Below, in pieces: positions 34,055-45,548 of a stretch of 64,000 bases of DNA. The stretch spans positions 147,593,405 to 147,657,404 of the forward strand of contig OX422221.1 of NCBI GenBank assembly GCA_949130495.1, in the 5' to 3' direction. The translations under genes and the position numbers were made by a program. Within the stretch, counting starts at the first letter, position 1; the number at the start of each line of letters is the position of its first letter. Source of the DNA: Sambucus nigra (taxonomy: Eukaryota; Streptophyta; Magnoliopsida; Dipsacales; Adoxaceae). The notes beneath the pieces were generated by a model. The model was not told the origin of the DNA, searched no databases, and saw only the letters and a program-made list of their open reading frames with translations.

Positions 34055-36890
34055 AGGTAAGAAACTTATGTATGTCATAAGATGAAACTGTGATGTCATC
34101 ATTATGATTTTTTTTGCACTTCCTCTTTTGCCCCTTACAAATTTAAATTCCCCCTCTTTTGATACATTCTAATTTGTTTCCCCCTTACTTTCAAAATTCA
34201 AAATCGAGGGTAATGCAGTAAACTTGCCTAAGTCAAACTCTCTCTCACACTCTTCAACGACACAAAACACATCCAAACCCCTTCGTCCCATCTCTTCTCT
34301 CTCGATCCACCCAAATCCTACCTTTATTCTCTCCCTCTCCCTCACACTCATCCGCCTCTCTCTCACTCCCCCTTATTTCTCATTCTCAGCTTTTTGCTCA
34401 ACCCCAATACCATATTTAGATGGACAACATCTCCATCCCTTTAATTTGTCTCTATTAATGAATTTAACTATGGTTTTGTTGTGTGTTTAAAGGTGTATGT
34501 TTAGGGATTTTACTCTCTCACAAACTCTCTCCTCGTGATGTTTTCTCCCTTTACTTAGATTTAGTTTTTTTAATATTGTTTATGCATTTATATTATGTTT
34601 ATTTATCTGTGTGTGTAGATCAAAGATAACTGTGTTTGGAGATGTGCTTTTTCTGTGAATGCTTACTTGATGAAAGATCTTCAGGTGTCCATATGTGTGG
34701 TAACGGTTTTTCACCCTTTCTCATTTCATTCCATTTTTTTCCTTTTCAGTTCGTCTTTGTGAAGACCATTGAGGGAGTTTATGAATTTTTTAACATTTTT
34801 TCCAAGATTATTTTTATGATAGTTGTTAATAAATGATGGTTGGGAATTATTTAAGTTATAAATGTGTTGTTTTTTTAACTATGTATTATGCTTTGAATGT
34901 TAGTATTACTCTGTTTAAACTTGGTATAGGTTTACAAGGGTGGAGTTCAAATCAAATCTTTGGTTGTATACAAATCAAATCTATGGTGCCGAAAATAATT
35001 TCCTCTGAGATGATGTGGGATTTATCTACGATTTCCTCCCTCTCTTGATTTCTCACTTCCCCTCTCCTATTTTCCATTGACCAGTGCTCTAAATCGTTAT
35101 TTGTTTTGTGATTCTTTAAGATGGGTTTCAAATGTGATTCTTTTATATGGGTTTCAAGAATGAAATGGGTAAATAATTCTGTTTAAACTTGGAATTTTAT
35201 TCTAGAAACTTTTTAAATTTTTTAACTTGCTTTCACTGATTACCTAATTTGGGTAGAATTTATATAATAATTCTTAAAAATTCTATATTTTTTAGTTGGA
35301 TTCCAATTTACATGGTTAAGGCATGGTGGTGGAGGAAGGAGGATGTGAATTAGTAGTTTTCTAGCATTTAATTTAGGATTTGTGATATCATGTTATTATG
35401 TTTACACGCAGTTGATTGACATGAGAGAAGGGCAGTGGAATTTGGAAGCATAAATTGTTTACCTATTGATGTCAACTAAATAACCAATAAGAGTAGCAAG
35501 ATTTTGATGCCTACACAACATATTAAGGTATTGAACAATTAATCCGATCTACGAATTGACCGCTTATACATTATTTGTCGACTATGTTTAACATTGACAA
35601 CGAATATGAAATAGGTACTTCATTCAAAAACAAAATAGAAATAAATCCTCAATTTTTAGTTGATGCGAAGTATTTTACTGAATGATGCACGCCAGATAAG
35701 GTTAATTTTCTTTCAGGTTATAATTTGTGTGTGAAGATAATGTTTTTGGTTCCACATATTATTATAGATGTTTTCTTTAATCATAAAGAACTAGATGGTT
35801 GGGATTGAATCTTGGTTTGATGAGTTTGCATATTGATACTATAGGGATATTATTTTGAAATTTGAATTTACTGCCTTAACTTCTTTAACATCAAATATAA
35901 TTCCTTGGCAAACTGATTCTATTGATCCAAATAATAAACATCTTACGATTTATCTCAAAATATGTGTGTGAACTCTCCTCCCACTCATATTCTTCTCAAC
36001 AGTTCTAACCAAACTAAAATTTAAGGTTCTTTTTCAGAAATGCAATCTTTCTGTTGTCAATATTCTATTGTCAATGTAGAGTTATTGTGTTGAACTGGTG
36101 GAGCTAGGGAGTGAGAGGGGAAAGAGATGAGTGGTGTATGCTCAGGTATATTCTTACACTCCAATAAATTAGTACAATACACATGTTCAAATACTTGGAG
36201 ATTAGTTTTTTCCCAATATTCACGTGCATGCAGTTTATCATCATTAGTAAACTAAACAAAACCACTCCTTATTATTTTATAAAATATTGTTAAAGAGTGT
36301 CCCATCATATATGTTCCAAATTGTTAATATCAAGGATAATGATTGCAAACCGACGATGTTTATGCTTTATGTCATAACAGAGCTTTAAGTCATAACCGAC
36401 AATGTTTGCATAATCATTTTCTTAACTAAAAATCGTAGTCATTTGCATTTACATCGACTAATCATATGCTTTCATTTGTTGTATTAGACTAAATTTTATA
36501 AAAAAGATGTCAAAACTGTAGTTTGGGAATCATTCCATTTGTTTATAACTGTAGGTTGCTCATTGCTCGACATTCATTAGTATCTCGCGATCTATCTCAT
36601 CGCACGATAAAAGGGATGTTGATATAAGTTCCATTCAATTTTGAATTTTTTGTTGACATGTGGTTGGTTGGTTGCAAGGGAAACGATCTTACCTAGAAAA
36701 AATGAGTTAAGCATGTCTTTTGTTTTTACATTAACTGGCATAGGTGTTACATTGTTGAGTTTGGGCGTCGTGTATAATTTATACAGTTAATAAACCTATC
36801 ATGTACCAATTACTCTTTATTTCATTCTGATTTTATTCAGCTTCATACTGAGATTATTCTCATTTTATTTTCCTATTACGATTTTTGTAG
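34051..36890 (+). other. Left part of the Helitron-like element, no gene assigned
   Basis: AT-rich sequence with several pyrimidine tracts and short frames. A CT-rich stretch at 34230-34400 followed by an ATG-containing frame (34636-34836, with CFFCECLLDE) resembles a promoter and first exon of a captured gene, but I cannot name it. Confidence 0.35.
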
Positions 36891-37170
36891 AGAGAGATAG
36901 GTCTGTTAACTGGAAGGTCTACTTCTATGTGTCCATGTACTAGCGGACGAGGGCCACTTTGCACGAGATGGGGACATCCTTCTCCAAGAAGAGGGTCATC
37001 GCTATCAGAGAAGAGTGTAGGGTTAGAGAACAGGACTTCGATAATTTTCAGGTTGTCGACAGAATGAAGTCCATTAAGGACACCAAAAAGAGGTTTGGAA
37101 GGTTCTTCTATCGATTCCCCGACGGAGAGTCCGTTGCTGATGTCTTCGATCACGTTTCATGTCTTTGACT
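36891..37170 (+). pseudogene. Captured exon of a phosphoglycerate-mutase-like (histidine phosphatase) gene
   Basis: After a T-rich splice acceptor (TTTTTGTAG at 36882-36890), a frame reads VNWKVYFYVS, RTRATLHE, FSKKRVIAIREECRVREQD, NFQVVDRM and FGRFFYRFPDGES, then DVFDHVS. This is characteristic of the plant PGM-like family of small histidine phosphatases. The N-terminal RHGE and the C-terminal catalytic His are not included, so it is one internal exon. A TAG replaces a Gln codon before RTRAT (36942-36944), and the sequence diverges after 37165. It is a dead captured fragment. Confidence 0.75.
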
Positions 37171-38039
37171 GCACACATTTCTTTTGCTCTCTGCATTGAT
37201 AGTCGTGGGGCCCCAACATTAACTGTGTGAATCCCAACCCCGCCAAAATTGGACTAATCAGGTCAATCATTAAGCGACAAGAAGTTCCAGAAGAAGGGAA
37301 TGATGCTTTTGCTTATTAGTGCTTGGACCATACTGCTGTGGCATATCACGAATCCATCTTGAAATTATTTCCTTCCAACAGTGGCTTCACACCTCTTTTG
37401 ACACTTTATTTGACAGATACGACAAGCCCCATTTGTTTTTATTTATACCATGATGGTGCATATACTTTAAATAATTTTTTTTTATTCTCTATATCCCATT
37501 AGTTAATACCTATATGATTTTTTTTTACATTTATGGCTTTGATCAAAAGAGATCGTAAAAGTTCTTCGGACACGTGTGTTTTGTTTCGCTTAGTTATTGA
37601 ATATTTCGTTTGTTTCTCTTAGTTATTGAGGTCATTACATGTTGTTGAATAAAAAAACTCACACATATATTGTACGTTTAAAGTGGCGGTCTAGGAGTTA
37701 TTCTCAAATTAAAAGCAACATGCAGGGCGCACTATTGAAATCCAAGTACTACAGGCCCACTATTTATGTTTTTAATTTTAACTATCTCTTCTATCTAAAT
37801 CTGATAGGTTATTTCTCATTCAGTTTTCTCTTTCAGGTGATACTTTTTATCTAAATCTGAACTGGAGGTAATTCTGATATGTAAATCTGATAAATCTGAA
37901 CAGGTTATACTTTTCTCTTTCAGGTGGTATCTAAATCTGATAACTTATAACTATCTCAATCTCTCATCCAGTTTCATATTAATAATTATATAAGTCTGAT
38001 ATCTTATTTCTCTTTCAGGTGAAAATGATTTAAAGTCGT
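37171..38039 (+). other. Helitron interior with exon-like remnant and repeated splice-acceptor words
   Basis: A partly open stretch at about 37225-37400 (IKRQEVPEEGNDAFAY then a stop, then HTAVAYHESILKLFPS) may be a second captured exon; I do not recognise it. From about 37790 to 38025 the words CTAAATCTGAT and TTTCTCTTTCAGGTG recur three or four times, an imperfect tandem duplication of an intron end. Confidence 0.4.
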
Positions 38040-38129
38040 ATGTGATACCGGAACCGGAGGTAACCGTAACGGATCGAACGACTGTAAACAAGTGTCAGGA
38101 AGTTGGCGATGTCATGTCGTAAGCAGAAT

Positions 38130-38262
38130 TGATGTGGTGTACATGACTTAAAAGAGGTATCAAATCAACCTCCAAAGCAGGAGGGTCAGGAAGTTGGTTC
38201 CATTCCCCCGTATGGAGATCATAAGAGGCCATGGCACAGGGGGCGGCACATAAAAAGATCAT
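38130..38262 (-). pseudogene. Possible captured Kelch-like exon
   Basis: On the minus strand a short frame reads ASYDLHTGEWNQLPDPPA, which resembles a Kelch-repeat strand of plant F-box/Kelch proteins. It is only about 40 codons and ends in a stop. It is weak by itself and listed because it lies in an element that has captured another gene. Confidence 0.3.
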
Positions 38263-41229
38263 GATCCTTTTTTATCCGTGGGGAGAAACATGTCCGTAAT
38301 ATAAAACATGGAAAAATTGTGTGGGAGAGGTGACATAATTTGCAGCGGATATATAATATGATAGGGAGGTTTTTTAAAATATGCACATTTTAACGGTACG
38401 GATTTTTCCACCTCTTTAGTCCTGCCCTGAGACCTGCTTGGTAAATTTATTAAGTTTACAGTAGATCTAAGACCTTCTTGGTAATAAGTGTTTGATAAAA
38501 TATATGTTTTTCAAACTCACCAGCTATGTCTGAAATAACCTTACTGTTTATTCTTATGAATTTAGAGTAATAACGTTAAGAATAACCTTACTGTTTATTC
38601 AATTGCATCTCATATGCTAGACGGTCGTAATAACTTTAAAAATAACCTTACTGCTATCTTTGTATACGGTTATTTAATGACTTTGCACTATTTTTGTATA
38701 CGGTTATTTTACCCTCGGTTATCTCTCACAACCCCTTTTGCACAGTTTTTTTATACCGTTATTTTACCCTCCAATTATATTTCATACCTACCATAACTGC
38801 CACTCCCCACACACTGCCAGTCACACATTACATTATGTTCACTTCCATCTTTTGTACGCAGTTATCTTTCAACACTTTTACTAATATCCCAAATCCAGTA
38901 CAACCTCAATTAGATACACCTCAAACCCAACTTTTGTTTCTAAATACTCTGCTTAACGTCATATCCAGTCACAACTCAAACCCGGCTTTTGTTTAAATAA
39001 TTACTATGGACGATTCACACACCATTCCTTAATTTACTCTCTTTATCATTCAAATACTCAATTACCTGTTTACTTTAAAGTATATATAAATTATTCACCT
39101 TTTAAAGCTTTTCTCTTCAATTTAACCATAAATATGAGTGTTGTTTTCTAACTATGGTAGGACCCAGAGACTAATAAAAAGGCAACGCATGCCATCAAAT
39201 GTATACCAGTGCTTTACTCTAAGTTGGGAAAATTCACCCCCACACCCGGAAGATGCTATCTATGACTCTATACTCTTTTTCATTGTCATATAAACAACCG
39301 TTAGCGATCGTCTAGCAACACCCTATAACCAACTTGGATAACCGTTGGGGTTAACTCAATTATATATACATGAGCAGAAAAATAATGCGTTGGACAAATA
39401 TATATATAAGCATCAATGCTATAAGAAGGCACTCCCCCTCTCAGAGATACAATTATATGTGTAGAAAATATATGTACGGATAATTAATTGAGTTACAGTT
39501 ATGGATCGTGGAATATTTGGCCAGTTAGATTGTACCTTTCATTCATATGTTGATTCCTCACAGTAGCCTTTTGCATGACAATTTTGTAAAATTGAGTAAA
39601 TGGAGTATTGAGGCATGAAAGGAATTCAGTTCTCTATATCCCCTCTTAAACATATGATTTACTATTTAGGGGGAGGGGTTCAAATGGTAATATACACTTT
39701 GTGATGAAATTTAATCACCCATAAATTTTTAGTGTTCAATGGTACCGTCCCTGAAAATCTTCCCAGTTCTTAATTGAAACAACCCCTCCCATTTTTTTGA
39801 TGTCGGTGTGGTTCTCGAGTGGGTGTATCTTTATTATAGATTTATGATTGTATATATGTCGCCCCTCCCATTGAAAAATAGTTGATGTATGTACAAGTAT
39901 CATTTAATCGTATTACATGTTTTGTGAATGACTTGATTATGTTTTTTATGCAGATCCAAAATGGAAACATATTGTAATTGTCATAAATGTGAATGTGAAA
40001 GTAATGAACGGTAAGTTTCAGGTTATATTTTGAAGTCCTAATATTTAGTAATGCTATAACTTTCTTAACCATTTTTTACTTTATTGGTGCTCTATCTTAC
40101 ACAACTCATACTCATCGCTCTAAGTTTAATTTAATTCAAGCTCACTTGATTCATTTCACTCTTAAATCAATTTTTACTTTATTATTTCGTCTATTAACAT
40201 AAATTGTGTCGTATTTATATTTGTATGATGGTGTCATTGAATTAAATGAACTGAGGCATTTGATGATAATGTTAAAAGGTGAAATACTATTATTATTTAT
40301 TGGGTTTGGTGGAGTTACCAATAAACATATTAATGCATAATTATAACTATAATTCAAACACAGTTTCAAATTACTTGAACTATCAAGTTCTCTAATGTTT
40401 AGTTGCTTTTTAATTACATGTTTAGTTTTTTCTCTTTCATGAATCTTTTTTAGTTCACATTTAGATCCGTTGGTTTAGTTCTTAGACTTCTTTCATGATT
40501 ATAAGTAGATGTGGTGTTGTTTAAGGTGGTGAACCAAAATAGAGTATACACTCTACAAAATGTCCCGTCGATGGATGCAACCTTTGACTTTTGGTTCAAA
40601 TGCAGGGCTAAAGTACTCGGTAATTGAAGAAGGGTTAAATATGGTTGAAGGATGAGGAAAATCATTAGTCTAGAGTAAGGGTTAAATATGTTGGAAGGGA
40701 GTATTGTGAAGGCCAAGATGAAGTTTTATTAGATGAATTTAGACTTTTTAAATATTTTTGAATTGGCCGTTATCCATTAAACAACGTGGATAGTCCAATA
40801 AACGAAGGAGTCTGTCCATTTTTTTTTCAAAAATTGATACCTCGCTCTGATTCTATGTAATTGAGTATATTTGGATTATGTTGCTTATACGATGTCCAAA
40901 ACGTGCTATTTATTTTGTTGGATTAATATTTTGTTTCTTAAACAAGGTGGATAGTCCTATAAATAAAGGGAATTTTGCCCAATGCCCAATTTTTAAAAAA
41001 ATGTTTACAAATTTGTATTGTAATAGAAATTTTTTGGCTTAAATTTAGATGATTCAATACTTTGAAAATCTACACTTATAATCTATAAAACATTAATTAT
41101 TTATATTATACACGACTTTATACTTTTCAAAATTATATGCTTGCTTTTATTGGAAATTTTTGTCATTTCGCACTTACGTACTTTCGAAATCTTTGTCACT
41201 TCACGATTATGTACTTTGAAAATTTTCAG
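38263..41229 (+). other. Right part of the Helitron-like element, no gene
   Basis: AT-rich, with repeats of AACCTTACTGTTTATTC / GTATACGGTTATTT words at 38540-38770. I see no reading frame or RNA gene that I could defend. Confidence 0.45.
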
Positions 41230-41256
41230 CGTGCCTTCAGACACGGGCATACCCTA

Positions 41257-41306
<50 letters not shown>

Positions 41307-42002
41307 CTAACAAAACTAAAAATCTAAAAATAAAATACTACTCTAACAATAAAATAAAGACTCAAAAAAGTAAATAAAAAATTGAAACTAAAAAGAAAGA
41401 AAAATAAATAAAATCTAATAAAACAAAAATTAAAATCCTAAAAAGAAAATGTAAAATTTTAATAAAACTAATAAATAAATGAAATCCTAAAAATTCTAAT
41501 CCTAATAAAATAAGATAAAATAAAATAAAAACTAAAACTAAAAATTAATAAAATAAACATCAAAATTAGAAGAAATAAAAAAATTAGAAAATAAATCCTT
41601 GAAATTCTAAATAAATCTAAAATAAAACCTAAAAAATAAAAATGACTCAAAACTAAAAATTTTAAAAATAATAAAAGGGCACAAACTAACACACACGGGC
41701 TTGGAGAATGGTCAGGGCTCGGTGTAGGCTCAGGTTAGGGTTACGGGACTGGTTCGGAACATCGGAACTCTTCTGGGCAAGCTTCATGTGGACTTCAGAC
41801 TTCGCGATCTCTTTGATTTCTTCTATGCATGCTTTTGACCGCTTTTGTATCGCAATTGACTTGATTTAACATTATTTAACACTGCGACTGCGTAGTGACC
41901 TGTAAAATGATAAAATGCGAACATAAGGCCAATTTTAATTAAAACAAGTGACTAAAATGCATCTATTCGGGGTATAAATTATATACTTTTGGGTGCTTAT
42001 CA

Positions 42003-42944
42003 GTGTTCAGCTTTATATCTGAGTCCATAGCAGCTGCTATCACCCACGAGGATTCGACAATAATGGCCAATGCACGGGCACTCTCGTCTAAGACGTTGAT
42101 TTGTTTACGTTTTGGCCTTGGCATAGCAACAGGTCTTAGTACTTGTCCAGGACCTTTACGTTTCCCTAGTTGGGGTGAGGTGTTGTGTGATTCATTCTCC
42201 GGGAACTCATTTTCAGTTACGTCATCAAAATCTTCTTTTGGTGGAGGTATTCTTACAATAATATTAAAAAATTTAGTCATTACCATTTACGAGGTAACTC
42301 GCGATTTTAATAAATACAACTTGCCTTACACATTTACCTTCCACTGATGGGAAGTAATCACCACCTGATTGAGAGTTTGACCCCGTTGTGGTGTCGTTTC
42401 CATATATGGTGGCAAGCTCATAATAATATAGGCAACACTTGCCTTTCATCTTTGTAGCATCCGGCTTGTCCTGTCAACATTAGAGTCACCATTAGTATTT
42501 TTAAGGTTTACCATGAATATTCACTTTAATACGTACCTTGACGTAATCGGCCCACACACTTGGATCGGCAATTACAGATGACGTAGTTGCATCAAATCCA
42601 AATACACTGACTTGTAATAGCTCGTTCACTTCCCTATACTCTTTTTTAAGGGTCTTCAAATGTGAGTGGACGTGAGGGACTCCCACTATAACATGACAGC
42701 CGTTCCTGACAGCATCGATCACGATTTTCATATGCGCAGATGTGAAACCATTATCAGCCTTCTTTGTTCCAGCAAGTACCTCACCCATAAGAGCAGACAT
42801 CATGCACCCATCCATTTGATCAGTCCAACGCACTTGTGGCGTCTTGTAAGGTACTTCCACTTGTGAGTCATGGGTTTCTTGATTGATCGGAGAATTTGCT
42901 TTTGGTAGTCGAAAAGGAACATTGACTCAGTTTAGGGCCATCTC
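42003..42944 (-). pseudogene. Harbinger ORF1 (Myb/SANT-like DNA-binding protein), N-terminal exons
   Basis: Three exons fit GT-AG rules: 42944-42537, 42471-42338 and 42251-42003. Exon 1 holds a Myb/SANT-like domain (VRWTDQMDGCMMSALMGEV, then LKTLKKEYREV and VWADYVK), the DNA-binding partner that Harbinger transposases need for nuclear import and end recognition. Exon 3 has a basic patch (MPRPKRKQ) like a nuclear signal, and runs in frame into the C-terminal piece at 11761-11573 once the Athila insertion is removed. A TGA at codon 5 follows the first ATG, so either a later start was used or the gene was already dead. Confidence 0.8.
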
Positions 42945-42959
42945 TGAAATGCATAAACA

Positions 42960-43495
42960 AAAATTATATGCATCCACTAACTTTCGTATCATATAAACTA
43001 AACATGAATTGAGTTCATCCAAAGCTCATTTTCAGTATCAACATTTTAAGTACAACAGATACTGCTCAAAGCAGTACAACAGATATGAAATGTAGCATAT
43101 CGGTTATCAAATGTTGAATCAGTACAACATTTTCAGTACAACATTTTAAGTATAATTTTCAGTATCAACATTTTAAGTACAACATATACTGCTCAAATCA
43201 ACACAAGATTTTAAGTATCATTTGTGCTCAAAGCAGTACAATAGATATGAGATGTAGCATATCAGTTATCAAATTTAGCATATGTATCATCAAGTAGCAA
43301 CATAAGTTCTATTCAGTTATCAGATGTAGCAAATCATATATATCACTATATGAGGTAATAAAGAGATGCAACAAATATATTCAGTTTATGAGGTAGTTTT
43401 GTATATGAGGTATCAATTATTAGATGCAGCAGATATATTCAACATATGAGGTAATAAAGAGATGCAACAGATATATCATTATATGATGTAGTCTT
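42960..43495. repeat. Imperfect short tandem repeats inside the Harbinger element
   Basis: Words such as CAGTACAACA, TTTTAAGTA, GCTCAAAGCAGTACAA, ATATGAGGTA and AGATATG recur many times. This replaces the expected 3' half of the transposase gene, which would carry the last acidic catalytic residue. Confidence 0.7.
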
Positions 43496-43500
43496 GTATA

Positions 43501-44263
43501 TGAGGTATCATGTGCTGACCCCTGCCATCCGGGTAACATATATGTAAATTTCATGTCGAATGTGGATGCTACTAGAACATTCTGATAGCTGTCTTATTTT
43601 CGATTACGATACCTAGGTTTATCAACAAGGGGAACATTCGCAGATATGTGTGTACCGTCTATCGCTCCTACGGCATCCTGTTGGGATACTACATGTGTTA
43701 TTGCATATAATTCGTTAAAAAAATTATTCACTTGTTAATGTATTAAGATTGAATTTTCTTATCGAAAAGTAATGGTACTAACTTCTGTTACCAGGATTGT
43801 CATTCGGGGAGTTATCATGCATTGCATTTACGAAAATTTCCTAATACATCATTAGGCAGACCACCAATACTTTATGAAAGTACAAACTAATAGTATGACT
43901 TGATCTACAAAAAGTGCTACTCCCGGTTCGACAACGCTCATTATGACCAACAATATTCAAGAAAATTGCAACTCGTTCCTCAATAGTATCTGATCGACAA
44001 TCATTTAGCCTAAAGGCACAGAGGCGATCACATAACCTATGAAATGAACCGATGTTCATATGTAATGAATCATGGCATAAATAATCACTCATCCCGTACA
44101 TTCAGAACAAGGCTTTTTGTCGATGCTCGTTCCAATTATATTGAGGTGCCCTAGGAATGTCCAAAAATGACCTTATATGTTGACAGATAACTATCGTCTG
44201 TATCACCATCAACCAAGCAATACCAAAGTGTTTATGTTGTATTTTGGAGTTATATTTAACCAT
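43501..44263 (-). pseudogene. PIF/Harbinger transposase (DDE family), truncated
   Basis: The start MVKYNSK at 44263 is followed by a TGA at about 44104, then the helix-turn-helix region typical of the family (ERVAIFLNIVGHN, then HTISLYFHKVL). After an intron ending at CCCAACAG (about 43677), the catalytic core begins with AIDGTHI, first Asp present, and RYRNRK. It reaches LPGWQGSAHD, second Asp present, and ends in repeats; the last catalytic residue is missing. The enzyme would cut and paste the element at TAA/TTA sites. Nonfunctional as it stands. Confidence 0.85.
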
Positions 44264-45447
44264 TTTTTCCTACAAAATAAGGATTATCAAAGATCATTAT
44301 TTGATATTAATTTATAAATTAAAATAGGTGAAAGCTAAATTCGGTAACAAAAAATCAAAAAATTTACGGAGAACAATGAAAAACTAATCGGAACAAAGTG
44401 ATTAAAATGAATAACTCAGAGAATAGGAGGGTTCCTGTAATGAGGGATAAGTGCATGTTACACCAATAATCATGAAAGTAATTTTATATAAATAATTATC
44501 TTTCGATGGAACCATAGATTTTTTGGCATTTTCATATTTATGAATGCGAAGGGTATATATTATAAATGATCAGTGTATATTTTTTTTGTCAATACAAATA
44601 TACAATAATTATTTATATATACCATACAAATTTGTAAAAATGCAAATGCCAAACTTGCATATTTTTATGGCCCATTTCAACCCAAAATTATAGAATAAAA
44701 AATATTTAGTCCACATTACCATTTCATTAATTAGAAACAAAATCAAACCCTAAATATGTCAAAACTTACCAAACCATATATATGTGAAGTCATAACAAGA
44801 TTACAAATATGAATTCAAACACCAGATTATAACCTTTGATATAAGTAAGAATAATATGAACTAAAAATCAGATTATAACCTAGGATTTTAGCAAGTACAA
44901 TATGAACTACAAAAATAAACCCTAGTAGGTGATATTAGCAGTGGACAGAACAACAAAAAAAAAACTCAAACACAATATATCAACTAAAACCCTAGATTAC
45001 AAATATGTAAGCAACAAATCAAAATATGGATCTAAATAGAAACAACAAATCGTGTGTTTTATGTTGATATACAGATTTAATACAAAAAAATTTAGCTAAT
45101 TCACGAGTTCACATACCTGCGAAATATTCTTCTCCTTGCTTTCTTCTTCTGTTGTTCGAGGAAAATAAACATTGTGAGCCATGGCCAATTTATCAAAAAA
45201 GCTCACGAAAACCATATTGAATATCATATCAATGAAACGTCAGCTACAGCTAAGAACAAAAGCCCGGAAATTTATCTCGGCAAAGTTTGCTGAACCAAAT
45301 AGGTAAGCAAAAAATACCCACGATTTTGGGCAAAAACCGGTCACGTGAGGCATTTTGGGCATTCTTTGCCATGGGAAAAAATTGTTATCAAACAACACAA
45401 ATGTGGACAAAAGTGTGGGTAAAACCCATTTGCCTAGGCAAAATGGT
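44264..45447. other. Harbinger right arm, non-coding
   Basis: AT-rich sequence upstream of the transposase, presumably its promoter, plus the subterminal region. The palindrome TTTGCCTAGGCAAA recurs at 45429-45442, and TTTGCC/GGCAAA words cluster near the end. Confidence 0.6.
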
Positions 45448-45463
45448 CCAACCAAATGGACCC
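45448..45463 (-). repeat. Harbinger right terminal inverted repeat
   Basis: The complement reads GGGTCCATTTGGTTGG, one difference from the left end. TAA follows at 45464-45466. Confidence 0.9.
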
Positions 45464-45548
45464 TAACAGTTTTGGTGGGTAAATATACAGTACAATTATT
45501 CTTCTCTTTCTTGACATCCAAGCCTCTGGTGGATTATGTTATCCTAAC

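Larger units (their letters stand above)
34051..41257 (+). mobile_element. Non-autonomous Helitron-like element with captured gene fragments
   Basis: The 3' end reads CACGGGCATACCCTAG|T. A short CGTG/CACG hairpin (41230-41233 with 41242-41245) lies about 9 nt before the terminal CTAG at 41254-41257, and T follows. This is the canonical Helitron 3' end and insertion between A and T. No target duplication is seen. The 5' end should start with TC; it merges with the TA microsatellite and I cannot place it exactly. No Rep/helicase frame is present in 7.2 kb, so it is non-autonomous. It carries fragments of plant genes. Confidence 0.65.
11762..42002 (-). mobile_element. Athila-lineage Ty3/gypsy retrotransposon A
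   Basis: This minus-strand element has its 5' LTR at 42002-32232, a tRNA-Asp-type primer site, gag, protease, RT, RNase H, integrase, a long 3' untranslated region, a PPT, and the 3' LTR at 23321-11762. LTR termini are TGATAA/TTATCA. Without their own insertions the LTRs are about 2.5 kb each and the internal part about 8.9 kb. The lineage call rests on the gag type, the tRNA-Asp primer site, the long leader and the long 3' region. It inserted in an ORF1 exon of the Harbinger element. Frameshifts and stops make it inactive. Confidence 0.9.
32232..42002 (-). repeat. 5' LTR of Athila A, split by a Helitron-like element
   Basis: The outer end TTATCA at 42002 and inner end TGATAACTC at 32232 match the other LTR. 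The LTR is continuous across 34050/41258 except for the inserted element and microsatellite expansion. The lineage is as for the parent element. Confidence 0.9.
10012..45463. mobile_element. PIF/Harbinger DNA transposon, split by nested insertions
   Basis: The ends are 16-bp inverted repeats, GGGTCCGTTTGGTTGG at 10012-10027 and its complement with one change at 45448-45463. They are flanked by TAA at 10009-10011 and 45464-45466, the 3-bp target duplication of this superfamily. Without the 30-kb insert (11762-42002) the element is about 5.2 kb, a usual size. It encodes both expected proteins on the minus strand, a Myb/SANT-like ORF1 and a DDE transposase, and one further possible gene on the plus strand near the left end. 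Confidence 0.9.
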
